DNA of 14,945 nucleotides from an uncultured Lachnospiraceae bacterium (GCA_947591115.1 CANQCX010000026.1:1-14945); one strand, 5' to 3'; shown: positions 1-6,971, numbered from the stretch's first letter. Made by a program: numbers and translations. Notes: generated by a model not told the origin, from the letters alone.

Positions 1-2
1 TT

Positions 3-74
3 GGCGTTACGCCGGTCAATATTAAGGTCTGGTCACTTCACAAACTATACGAAGTTGATTATAATCATATATGA
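3..74 (+). CDS. Possible C-terminal tail of an upstream gene (partial)
   Basis: The third + frame is open from the window edge to a TGA at 72-74. It gives 23 residues that read as a plausible protein end (GVTPVNIKVWSLHKLYEVDY, then NHI). The first half uses codons common in the window (ACG, CCG, GTC). The second half is AT-richer and overlaps a good promoter for the next gene, so the call is uncertain. The other two + frames give a short stop or a less protein-like peptide. I do not recognise the family, and too little is present to assign a function. Confidence 0.35.
   Translation, partial: GVTPVNIKVWSLHKLYEVDYNHI
37..65 (+). promoter_or_regulatory. Sigma-A-type promoter of the SPFH gene
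   Basis: TTCACA at 37-42 (five of six matches to TTGACA) is followed after exactly 17 bases by a perfect TATAAT at 60-65. Transcription would start near 72. That leaves a leader of about 37 bases before the ATG at 109, which contains the AGGAGG ribosome binding site at 94-99. The promoter overlaps the last codons of the possible upstream gene. Confidence 0.6.
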
Positions 75-76
75 TT
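63..76. promoter_or_regulatory. 14-bp perfect palindrome over the -10/start site (candidate operator)
   Basis: AATCATATATGATT is identical to its own reverse complement. It overlaps the last three bases of the TATAAT box and covers the expected transcription start. A dimeric repressor bound there would block the promoter, but its AT-rich composition means the palindrome could be accidental. Operator function is inferred from position and symmetry only. Confidence 0.3.
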
Positions 77-108
77 GAAATCTGAGAAAAAAGAGGAGGA
101 ATAAAATT

Positions 109-1305
109 ATGGGAATCATAAAAGCTTTGGGACAGGCGATCGGAGGAGGACTTGCCGATCAGTGGCTGGAAGTCATTGAACCGGATAATATGGGCGATCA
201 GACGGTATTTACCGGAGGCGTCCGGATCCGGAAGGGGCAGAACACCAAAGGAACCGATCGTACCGTTACCGACGGCTCCATTATACACGTCTATGACAAT
301 CAGTTTATGATGCTGGTAGACGGAGGCAAGGTAGTGGATTATACGGCGGAGCCGGGATATTATAAGGTGGATCATTCCTCCCTGCCGTCGCTGTTTAACG
401 GGCAGTTCGGCGATTCGCTGAAAGAAACGTTTAACCGTATCCGTTATGGCGGACAGACGCCGACGGCACAGAAGGTTTTCTTTGTAAACCTTCAGGAAAT
501 TAAAGGAATCAAGTTCGGAACGCGCAATCCGATCAATTATTTTGATAATTTCTATAATGCGGAGCTTTTCCTGCGGGCGCATGGAACTTATTCCGTTAAG
601 ATCGTTAATCCGCTGCAGTTCTATGCGGAAGCGGTGCCGAAGAACAAAGACCATGTGGAGATCGGCGAGATCAACGAACAGTACCTTTCGGAATTTTTAG
701 AGGCGCTGCAGTCCTCCATCAACCAGATGTCGGCGGACGGAACGCGGATTTCCTTTGTCAGCAGCAAGGCTGTGGAGCTTGGAAAGTACATGGCGTCCGC
801 GTTGGATGAAGACTGGAACCGGATGCGCGGTATGGAGATTCAGGCGGTCGGAATTGCAAGCCTTTCCTATACGGAGGATTCGCAGAAGCTGATCAACACC
901 AGAAACGAGGGTGCAATGCTGAGCGATCCTTCCATTGCGCAGGGATATATGGTAAAACAGATGTCGGAGGGCGTTCGGGATGCAGGCTCCAATTCCGGCG
1001 GCGCTATGCAGGGATTTATGGGAATCGGCATGGGCGCATCCGCGATGGGCAATATGATGAACGGATTTACCCAGATGAGCCGGAACCTTCAGGAGCAGCA
1101 GAGCGCGGCAGCTCCGGTTTCGAATGCGAACACCGCGCAGCCGGCTCAGGGAGCAGCAGGCTGGACATGCGAATGCGGAACCGTCAACACCGGAAAGTTC
1201 TGCAGCGAATGCGGAAAACCGGCTCCGGCGAAAAACTGGACGTGCGAATGCGGAACCGTCAACACCGGAAAATTCTGCAGTGAATGCGGAAAGCCGCGTC
1301 CGTAA
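109..1305 (+). CDS. SPFH/Band 7 family protein with tandem C-terminal zinc ribbons (YdjI-like)
   Basis: This 398-residue protein resembles the YdjI group of stomatin/prohibitin-like proteins (COG4260: SPFH domain plus C-terminal Zn ribbon). The SPFH-like part covers about residues 20-270 and includes a conserved-looking stretch around FVNLQEIKGIKFGTRNPI. There is no clear transmembrane helix; a short glycine-rich N-terminus (MGIIKALGQAIGGGLADQW) may associate with membrane. A Gly/Met-rich linker (about 280-350) leads to two zinc ribbons at 352-371 and 377-396, each with a CxC...CxxC cysteine pattern. SPFH proteins form membrane-associated oligomers, and in Bacillus ydjI sits in a membrane-stress gene cluster; the exact role here is unknown. 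The start is set by AGGAGG at 94-99, nine bases before the ATG. It has its own promoter, and hom follows 29 bases downstream with no terminator visible. Confidence 0.88.
   Translation: MGIIKALGQAIGGGLADQWLEVIEPDNMGDQTVFTGGVRIRKGQNTKGTDRTVTDGSIIHVYDNQFMMLVDGGKVVDYTAEPGYYKVDHSSLPSLFNGQFGDSLKETFNRIRYGGQTPTAQKVFFVNLQEIKGIKFGTRNPINYFDNFYNAELFLRAHGTYSVKIVNPLQFYAEAVPKNKDHVEIGEINEQYLSEFLEALQSSINQMSADGTRISFVSSKAVELGKYMASALDEDWNRMRGMEIQAVGIASLSYTEDSQKLINTRNEGAMLSDPSIAQGYMVKQMSEGVRDAGSNSGGAMQGFMGIGMGASAMGNMMNGFTQMSRNLQEQQSAAAPVSNANTAQPAQGAAGWTCECGTVNTGKFCSECGKPAPAKNWTCECGTVNTGKFCSECGKPRP
1162..1296 (+). repeat. Tandem zinc-ribbon repeat (two 60-nt units, 75-nt period)
   Basis: Bases 1162-1221 and 1237-1296 encode the same 20-residue zinc ribbon (WTCECGTVNTGKFCSECGKP) twice. 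They are separated by a 15-base linker encoding APAKN. The two units differ at only four bases, all at synonymous third positions (ACA/ACG, AAG/AAA, AGC/AGT, AAA/AAG). This is a direct in-frame duplication inside the SPFH gene. Confidence 0.95.
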
Positions 1306-1334
1306 GAATAGAATAGAATTTAGGAGTGAAAGAA

Positions 1335-2528
1335 ATGAAAATTGCAGTGATGGGTTACGGAACGATCGGTTCCGGAGTTGTAGAAGTATTGCGGATCAAC
1401 CATGAAAAGATCGCCAGACGCGCCGGAGAAGAAGTCGAGGTCAAATATATTCTGGATCTTCGCGATTTTCCGGGAGATCCGATGGAGGATAAGATCGTAC
1501 ACGATTATAAGATCATTGTGGAGGATCCGGAAATCGGGATCGTTGTGGAAACGATGGGAGGCGTCGAGCCGGCATACACGTTTGTAAAAGCGATGCTGGA
1601 GGCGGGAAAGCAGGTAGCGACCTCCAATAAAAATCTGGTTGCCGCAAAGGGAGCGGGACTGATCGCCATTGCGCGCGAGCATGGCGTAAACTTTCAGTTT
1701 GAAGCCAGCGTAGGAGGCGGAATCCCGATCATCCGTCCGCTGAACAAATGCCTGACGGCGGATGAGATCGAGGAGATCAGCGGAATTTTAAACGGAACCA
1801 CCAATTATATGCTGACCAAAATGACGGATGAGGGCGCTGACTTTGATGCCGTTTTAAAGGATGCGCAGGAAAAAGGATATGCGGAAAAGGATCCGACCGC
1901 GGATATCAAAGGGTATGATCCATGCAGAAAAATTGCGATACTGACGTCGCTGGTATGCGGAAAACAAGTGGATTTTGAAGATATTTACTGCGAAGGGATT
2001 ACCGAGATCACGCCGACGGACATTCAGTACGCCAAAGCGATGGGACGTTCCGTAAAGCTGCTGGCGTCCAGCAGGAAGGAAGGGGACAGCTACTCCTGTA
2101 TGGTGGCGCCGTTTCTGCTGCCGGATTCCCATCCGCTCTGCGGAGTCAACGATGTATTTAACGGAATTTTCGTACATGGAAACGTATTAGGCGACGCCAT
2201 GTTTTACGGAAGCGGGGCGGGCAAGCTGCCGACCGCAAGCGCCGTTGTCGCGGATGTGGTGGATATGGTCAAACACCAGCATACCAATATTTATATTGAC
2301 TGGAAGCCGGAAAAAATGGAGCTTATCGATTATAAGGAAAGCACAAACGCCTTTTTTGTACGGACTTCTTCTAAGAAGCAGGACATTGAAAACGCATTTG
2401 GAGCGGTTTCCTATATCGAGGCGGGCGTAGCAGGAGAAACCGCCTTTACGACAGAAATCATGACGGAAAAAGAATTTGAAGAAAAGTCCGCGCAGATCGA
2501 GCTGATCAACCGGATCCGTCTTGGATAA
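1335..2528 (+). CDS. hom: Homoserine dehydrogenase
   Basis: Reduces aspartate-4-semialdehyde to homoserine with NAD(P)H, the branch step toward threonine and methionine in the cytoplasm. The 397-residue protein has an N-terminal Rossmann motif (GYGTIGSGV, residues 7-15), the NLVAAKG segment (100-106), the substrate-site region GILNGTTNYML (150-160) and the signature KDPTADIKGYDPCRK (185-199). The C-terminal part after about residue 337 is only about 60 residues long and looks like a shortened ACT-type regulatory domain; Bacillus Hom is longer, with a fuller ACT domain. I chose ATG 1335 because AGGAG at 1322-1326 is then eight bases upstream; an in-frame GTG at 1326 overlaps that site. The next gene starts 19 bases after the stop and probably acts in the same pathway. 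Confidence 0.95.
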   Translation: MKIAVMGYGTIGSGVVEVLRINHEKIARRAGEEVEVKYILDLRDFPGDPMEDKIVHDYKIIVEDPEIGIVVETMGGVEPAYTFVKAMLEAGKQVATSNKNLVAAKGAGLIAIAREHGVNFQFEASVGGGIPIIRPLNKCLTADEIEEISGILNGTTNYMLTKMTDEGADFDAVLKDAQEKGYAEKDPTADIKGYDPCRKIAILTSLVCGKQVDFEDIYCEGITEITPTDIQYAKAMGRSVKLLASSRKEGDSYSCMVAPFLLPDSHPLCGVNDVFNGIFVHGNVLGDAMFYGSGAGKLPTASAVVADVVDMVKHQHTNIYIDWKPEKMELIDYKESTNAFFVRTSSKKQDIENAFGAVSYIEAGVAGETAFTTEIMTEKEFEEKSAQIELINRIRLG

Positions 2529-2547
2529 ACCAAAAACAGGAGAGATT

Positions 2548-3750
2548 ATGAAATATCTGGTTATTTTAGGGGACGGCATGGCGGACCGTCCGATAGAAGC
2601 ATTGGGGGGTAAGACGCCTCTGGAATATGCAAATACGCCGAAAATGGATGAATTGGCAAAAAAAGGAGAGATCGGAATGGTGCATACCATTCCGGACGGC
2701 ATGAAGCCGGGAAGCGATACGGCAAATCTGTCGGTGCTGGGATATGATCCGAGACGGTATTATTCCGGACGTTCGCCGTTAGAAGCGTTGAGTATCGGCG
2801 TTCCGCTGAAAGCGACCGATGTCGCGCTGCGCTGCAATATCGTAACGCTCTCGGAGGAAGAAGATACGTATGAAGAACGCCGGATTTTGGATCACAGCTC
2901 CGGAGAGATCAGTACCGAGGACTGCGCAATTCTTCTGGATGCGGTGCGCAAGGAATTGGAAACCGAGGAATTCCGGTTTTATGTGGGAACCAGCTACCGG
3001 CACTGCCTGATCTGGGATCATGGAACCGTAGACGAACTGGTGCAGCCGCATGACGTGCTGGGACAGGTCATTGGCGATAAACTGCCGGAAAATCCGGCGC
3101 TTCGTGAAATGATGAAGAAAAGCTATGACATTCTGGTCAATCATCCGATTAACATCGAGCGAAAGAAAAAAGGCTTAAATCCGGCAAATTCCTGCTGGTT
3201 CTGGGGAGCGGGCACAAAGCCGGCGCTGTTTCCGTTCGAGGAAAAAACAAAGAAAACCGGAGCGATGATCTCGGCGGTCGATCTGCTCAAGGGGATCGCG
3301 GTCGGAACCTCCATGAAGGTCATACAGGTAGAAGGCGCAAACGGCGGATTGAACACGAATTATGAGGGCAAGGCTAAGGCTGCCGTCGATGTGCTTACGA
3401 AGGACGGCTACGATTTTGTTTACGTTCATCTGGAGGGACCGGATGAAATGGGACATCAGGGCAGCGTGGAAAAGAAGGTAAAGGCAATTGAAAATCTGGA
3501 TGCGCGTATTATCCGCCCGATTGCAGAGGGTTTGGAGGCGGCAAAGGAGGATTTCCGCATGGTAATCCTGCCGGATCATCCGACTCCGATCTGCCTGCGC
3601 ACACACACCTCCGACAGCGTGCCGTATCTGTTATATGATTCTACCGATATTCAGGACCATACATGGCATTACAATGAACGCGAAGCGGCGGAGACCGGTT
3701 TCTTTGTAAAACAGGGGCATCAACTGATCGATAAGCTGTTTGAGAAATAG
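2548..3750 (+). CDS. ApgM-family enzyme; probable homoserine kinase (or cofactor-independent phosphoglycerate mutase)
   Basis: This 400-residue member of the alkaline phosphatase superfamily matches archaeal-type, cofactor-independent phosphoglycerate mutases. Visible are the N-terminal metal-site segment VILGDGMADRP (residues 5-15), the nucleophile loop PGSDTANLSVLGYDP (54-68, probable Ser56), LEGPDEMGHQG (from about 295) and the C-terminal metal site LPDHPTP (about 342-348). Bacterial homologues clustered with threonine genes form a family named 'proposed homoserine kinase' (TIGR02535). The position directly behind hom, in the same transcriptional direction with a 19-base gap, supports homoserine phosphorylation; no thrB or thrC is in the window. 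A role as glycolytic mutase cannot be excluded from sequence. The ATG at 2548 is preceded by AGGAGA at 2538-2543; an upstream TTG at 2521 would overlap hom and has no good ribosome binding site. Confidence 0.85.
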   Translation: MKYLVILGDGMADRPIEALGGKTPLEYANTPKMDELAKKGEIGMVHTIPDGMKPGSDTANLSVLGYDPRRYYSGRSPLEALSIGVPLKATDVALRCNIVTLSEEEDTYEERRILDHSSGEISTEDCAILLDAVRKELETEEFRFYVGTSYRHCLIWDHGTVDELVQPHDVLGQVIGDKLPENPALREMMKKSYDILVNHPINIERKKKGLNPANSCWFWGAGTKPALFPFEEKTKKTGAMISAVDLLKGIAVGTSMKVIQVEGANGGLNTNYEGKAKAAVDVLTKDGYDFVYVHLEGPDEMGHQGSVEKKVKAIENLDARIIRPIAEGLEAAKEDFRMVILPDHPTPICLRTHTSDSVPYLLYDSTDIQDHTWHYNEREAAETGFFVKQGHQLIDKLFEK

Positions 3751-3765
3751 CTTCGGAGGAAACAA

Positions 3766-5268
3766 ATGGCAAAATATATTATGGCGCTGGACGCGGGAAC
3801 CACAAGCAACCGCTGTATTTTATTTGACCAAAAGGGAACGGTCTGCGCGATGGCGCAAAAAGAATTCCGGCAGTATTTTCCAAATCCCGGATGGGTGGAG
3901 CATGATGCGGATGAAATCTGGTCTACGCAGCTTGGCGTAGCCGTAGAAGCCATGAGCCGGATCAATGCCCGCGCGGAGGATATTGCGGCGATCGGAATTA
4001 CGAACCAGAGGGAAACCGCGATCGTCTGGGATCGGGAAACCGGAGAACCCGTCTACCATGCAATTGTCTGGCAGTGCCGCCGTACAGCGGACACAGCGGA
4101 CGAACTGAAAGCGAAAGGTCTGGTGGAGGCCTACCGCAAAAAAACGGGACTTGTCATCGACGCCTATTTTTCCGCAACCAAGATCAAATGGATCCTAGAT
4201 CATGTGGAGGGCGCAAGGGAGCTGGCGGACGCAGGCCGTCTGCTGTTTGGAACGGTCGAAACATGGCTGATCTGGAAATTGACCAAAGGCAGGGTGCACG
4301 TGACCGACTATTCCAACGCCAGCCGGACGATGCTGTTTAATATCAATACGCTTGAGTGGGACAAGGATATTTTAAAAGAGCTGGAAATACCGGAATCCAT
4401 GCTGCCGAAGGTCATGCCCTCCGGCTGCGTATACGGAAATGCCGACGCTTCGTTTTTCGGAGGGGAAATCCCGATCGCGGGAGCGGCGGGAGACCAGCAG
4501 GCGGCTTTGTTCGGACAAACCTGCTTTCAGGAGGGCGAAGCCAAAAACACTTATGGAACCGGCTGTTTCCTTTTGATGAATACCGGAGAAAAACCGGTAT
4601 TTTCCAATAACGGTCTGGTCACGACGATTGCGTGGGGACTGGACGGAAAAGTAAATTATGCGCTGGAAGGCTCGATTTTTGTTGCGGGTGCGGCCATTCA
4701 ATGGCTGCGCGACAATATGCGGCTGATCGATTCGGCGGAGGATTCGGAGTATATGGCGACGAAGGTTTCCGGAACTCATGGATGCTATGTCGTTCCGGCG
4801 TTTACCGGACTGGGCGCGCCGCACTGGGATCAGTATGCAAGAGGAACCATTGTAGGAATTACCCGAGGTACGGATAAAAGCCACATCATACGGGCAACGC
4901 TGGAATCCATCGCCCTTCAGGTCTGCGATGTTATCGATGCCATGAAAAACGATTCGGGAATGGAGCTTCGCACGCTGAACGTAGACGGCGGAGCCAGCGC
5001 AAACAATTTTCTCATGCAGTTTCAGGCGGATATGCTCAACGTACCGGTGGAGCGTCCGCAGTGTATCGAATCGACGGCAATCGGAGCCGCTTATCTGGCG
5101 GGACTTACCGTTGGTTTTTGTGACAGTATCGAAGCACTGCGGCAAAATCGGGGGATCGAGCGTCGTTTCCTGCCGGATATGGAGCAGGACGAGCGCGCCG
5201 CAAAACGAAAAGGATGGAAAAAAGCGGTTACATACGCATATGGCTGGGCAAAGGATGAAGTCCTCTGA
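3766..5268 (+). CDS. glpK: Glycerol kinase
   Basis: Phosphorylates glycerol to glycerol-3-phosphate with ATP in the cytoplasm. The 500-residue length is normal for the FGGY family. Visible motifs are the phosphate-1 loop LDAGTTSNRCILFD (8-21), the glycerol-contact segment ITNQRET (78-84), PIAGAAGDQQAALFGQ (236-251), YGTGCFLLMNTGEKP (263-277) and the C-terminal LNVDGGASANNFLMQFQAD. In many Firmicutes a histidine just before PIAG is phosphorylated by HPr to activate the enzyme (reported at His230-232). Here that stretch reads NADASFFGGE, with Ser229 (TCG at 4450-4452) in its place. The usual partner genes glpF and glpD are not adjacent. The ribosome binding site GGAGG at 3755-3759 sets the start 15 bases behind the preceding gene. 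Confidence 0.97.
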   Translation: MAKYIMALDAGTTSNRCILFDQKGTVCAMAQKEFRQYFPNPGWVEHDADEIWSTQLGVAVEAMSRINARAEDIAAIGITNQRETAIVWDRETGEPVYHAIVWQCRRTADTADELKAKGLVEAYRKKTGLVIDAYFSATKIKWILDHVEGARELADAGRLLFGTVETWLIWKLTKGRVHVTDYSNASRTMLFNINTLEWDKDILKELEIPESMLPKVMPSGCVYGNADASFFGGEIPIAGAAGDQQAALFGQTCFQEGEAKNTYGTGCFLLMNTGEKPVFSNNGLVTTIAWGLDGKVNYALEGSIFVAGAAIQWLRDNMRLIDSAEDSEYMATKVSGTHGCYVVPAFTGLGAPHWDQYARGTIVGITRGTDKSHIIRATLESIALQVCDVIDAMKNDSGMELRTLNVDGGASANNFLMQFQADMLNVPVERPQCIESTAIGAAYLAGLTVGFCDSIEALRQNRGIERRFLPDMEQDERAAKRKGWKKAVTYAYGWAKDEVL

Positions 5269-5303
5269 CCGACCGATTGGGAGAGATTTGGGAAAGGAAT
5301 TGT

Positions 5304-6059
5304 TTGGACTTTAGAAAAAAATGGCATCAGTGGTTCCGGCTTTTGGAGGATCTTTGTTTTCCACCCCGCTGCGCAGTGTGCGACGGATTGCTGGCGCCGG
5401 AGGAAAAGGGAATCCATGAAAAATGCCGGAAAAAACTCTATCCGGTAACGGGCGCGCTCTGTATGCACTGCGGAAGACCGGTTTCCCGACCGGAGACAGA
5501 ATACTGTGCGGACTGCAGCGCAAAAAGAGATCCGAAATTTGGATTTTCCGATACGTTTGTGCAGGGAAAAGCGCTTTATCTCTATCAGGGCGACATCAAA
5601 AAATCCATGTACCGATTTAAATATTCCAATAAAAGGGAATATGCATGGTATTTTGCAAAAGAAGCGGTTCTTTGTTACGAAACGTGGTTCCGGCAATGCG
5701 GAATCGAGGCGGTCGTTCCCGTTCCGATGTACCGGAAGAAAAAAAGAAAACGGGGATATAATCAGGCCGAGGTATTTGCAAGGGAGCTTGCCGTCCTTTT
5801 AGACGTGCCGGTTTGCGCCAATGCGGTGCAGAGAATCCGCGATACGGTTCCCCAAAAAGAATTAAATCAAAAAGAACGAAAAAATAATCTGAAAAATGCT
5901 TTTCATATTTCGAAAAATATTGTAAAATATAGTCGTATACTCTTAATTGATGATATATACACAACGGGCAGCACAGCAGATGAACTTGCTGCAGAGTTTC
6001 ATAAACATGGCATTAACCATATTTATTTTATGAGTATTTGTATTGGAGCAGGGCATTAG
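5304..6059 (+). CDS. comFC: ComF family protein (ComFC-like, phosphoribosyltransferase fold)
   Basis: ComF proteins are needed for natural transformation in competent Gram-positive and Gram-negative bacteria. They join an N-terminal zinc module to a phosphoribosyltransferase-like fold. Cysteines at residues 23, 26, 41, 53, 56, 68 and 71 (PPRCAVCDG, CMHCG, CADC) form the zinc part, and ILLIDDIYTTGSTADELA near the C-terminus is a classic PRPP-binding motif. The start is not an ATG: TTG 5304 gives 251 residues and has AAAGGA at 5293-5298 just upstream. An alternative TTG at 5277 would add nine residues and lies eight bases after glpK. No comFA helicase gene is nearby, so this copy may have a household role. 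The codons for about residues 190-250 are AT-richer than the surrounding genes. Confidence 0.9.
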   Translation: MDFRKKWHQWFRLLEDLCFPPRCAVCDGLLAPEEKGIHEKCRKKLYPVTGALCMHCGRPVSRPETEYCADCSAKRDPKFGFSDTFVQGKALYLYQGDIKKSMYRFKYSNKREYAWYFAKEAVLCYETWFRQCGIEAVVPVPMYRKKKRKRGYNQAEVFARELAVLLDVPVCANAVQRIRDTVPQKELNQKERKNNLKNAFHISKNIVKYSRILLIDDIYTTGSTADELAAEFHKHGINHIYFMSICIGAGH

Positions 6060-6070
6060 GAGGGATACTG

Positions 6071-6469
6071 ATGAATGTGACGAATTGTAAAACGTGCGGC
6101 AGATTATTTAACGTATTGTCCACAGAGAAAATATGTCCGGACTGCAAAAGAAAGCTTGAGGATAAATTTCAGGAGGTTAAGGAATATCTGACCGAATATC
6201 CCAATGCTTCCGTAGATGAAGTGTCGCGGGAAAACGACGTTACGGTAAAGCAGATCAAGCAGTGGGTCAGGGAGGAGCGCCTGATCCTGTCCGAAGGCTC
6301 TATGGAAGGCGTGGAGTGCGAAAAATGCGGAAAGCTGATCCGTACCGGACGCTTCTGTGAGAAATGCAAGGCGAAGATCTCGGATAATCTGATGAGCGCT
6401 CTGGATCATCCGGTGATAAAGACGCCGAAGCCTACGGAAAAAGAAAGGGATCGTATGCGGTTTTTATGA
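6071..6469 (+). CDS. yvyF: YvyF-like flagellar-operon zinc-binding protein
   Basis: This 132-residue protein has two zinc-finger-like cysteine sets (C6, C9, C22, C25 and C83, C86, C96, C99). They flank a likely helix-turn-helix at about residues 47-67 (SVDEVSRENDVTVKQIKQWV). The arrangement matches the YvyF family (TIGR03826), which in Bacillus lies in the comF-yvyF-flgM gene run and is thought to act in regulation, though its function is not firmly established. Here it follows comFC after 11 bases, but flgM, flgK and flgL are absent, and a terminator follows. The ATG at 6071 is preceded by TAGGAGGG at 6057-6064, which overlaps the comFC stop. The cysteine and helix-turn-helix layout suggests a nucleic-acid-binding or small regulatory protein. 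Confidence 0.85.
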   Translation: MNVTNCKTCGRLFNVLSTEKICPDCKRKLEDKFQEVKEYLTEYPNASVDEVSRENDVTVKQIKQWVREERLILSEGSMEGVECEKCGKLIRTGRFCEKCKAKISDNLMSALDHPVIKTPKPTEKERDRMRFL

Positions 6470-6495
6470 TCGGGGCAGTCAATAAGGCAGTCATG

Positions 6496-6524
6496 AAGAA
6501 TCCTGCATTGCAGGATTCTTTTTT
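6496..6524 (+). terminator. Rho-independent terminator after yvyF
   Basis: A perfect 11-bp stem AAGAATCCTGC (6496-6506) and GCAGGATTCTT (6510-6520) closes on a three-base ATT loop and runs into a T tract at 6519-6524. It lies 27 bases after the yvyF stop and is the only convincing intrinsic terminator in the window. Confidence 0.92.
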
Positions 6525-6536
6525 CTATGTTATAAT
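6508..6536 (+). promoter_or_regulatory. Extended -10 promoter for the membrane-protein/cdaA block
   Basis: TGTTATAAT at 6528-6536 is a perfect extended -10 (TGn plus TATAAT). With 17-base spacing the -35 would be TTGCAG at 6508-6513, a weak match, which is typical when the TG extension is present. That -35 lies in the loop and descending stem of the terminator. The expected start near 6543 leaves a leader of about 24 bases, with AGGGAG at 6556-6561 before the ATG at 6567. Confidence 0.75.
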
Positions 6537-6566
6537 GGATAATAATGCGTACAATAGGGAGAGCTT

Positions 6567-6971
6567 ATGATTAACGAAGAACGGGTAAAAGAGCTGTATC
6601 AAATGGCGCTTTGCGATCAGAAGGAAGAAAAGGCAATCCAAAAAAACGGGGAGTATTACCGGAGCGACTATGTTTCCAAAGAACTCATTAAAAGCTTCTT
6701 TACCGGAACGATCGCATTTGGGCTTCTTTTATTGCTGTGGGGACTGGATCGGATCGAGACCATGAAGGAAAATATCCGGATGGATGATCTGCTGTCCAAT
6801 TCCGTTGTCATCGTGCTGCTTTATATTGCCTTTATGGCAGTATATCTGCTGGTTACGGCGATCGTCTATTATCAGCGCTACGGAAAGGAACGCAGAAAAC
6901 GAAAGAAATACTGCGGTCATCTGAAAAAAATTAACAAGATGTATGAACGGGAAGATAAACTGAAGGTATAG
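6567..6971 (+). CDS. Uncharacterised two-helix membrane protein
   Basis: I do not recognise this 134-residue protein. It has a hydrophilic N-terminus (1-42), a first membrane helix at about 44-60 (FFTGTIAFGLLLLLWGL), a short acidic/polar loop, a second helix at about 78-101, and a strongly basic C-terminal tail (KERRKRKKY at 107-115, then KKINKMYEREDKLKV). The positive-inside rule places both ends in the cytoplasm. It is the first gene after the promoter at 6508-6536, and the next membrane protein starts nine bases after its stop, so the two are almost certainly co-transcribed and may act together. There is no signal peptide, lipobox or enzymatic motif. Position ahead of the cdaA operon is the only functional hint. 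Confidence 0.8.
   Translation: MINEERVKELYQMALCDQKEEKAIQKNGEYYRSDYVSKELIKSFFTGTIAFGLLLLLWGLDRIETMKENIRMDDLLSNSVVIVLLYIAFMAVYLLVTAIVYYQRYGKERRKRKKYCGHLKKINKMYEREDKLKV

Noticed and set aside
22..654. Minus-strand open frame of 210 codons opposite the SPFH gene
   Set aside because: Shadow of the SPFH frame. It crosses the promoter and ribosome binding site of the real gene and shows no family features.
1306..1334. Possible promoter before hom (two overlapping TAGAAT boxes)
   Set aside because: No -35 hexamer at a workable distance. The short repeated GAATA tract explains the matches, and read-through from the SPFH gene is simpler.
1124..1405. Plus-strand 93-codon frame crossing the zinc-ribbon repeat into hom
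   Set aside because: Its apparent internal repeat is just the zinc-ribbon DNA duplication read in another frame, and it overlaps two real genes.
4579..4604. Perfect 8-bp hairpin AATACCGG / CCGGTATT followed by T's inside glpK
   Set aside because: It looks like a weak terminator, but it encodes the conserved MNTGEKPVF segment, its T run is only three to four bases, and it lies mid-gene.
4372..5145. Minus-strand open frame of 257 codons opposite glpK
   Set aside because: Shadow of the well-conserved glycerol kinase frame, with no plausible domain.
5920..5941. TTGTAA and TATACT in the AT-rich part of comFC as an internal promoter
   Set aside because: Spacing between the boxes is only 10 bases, too short for a sigma-A promoter.
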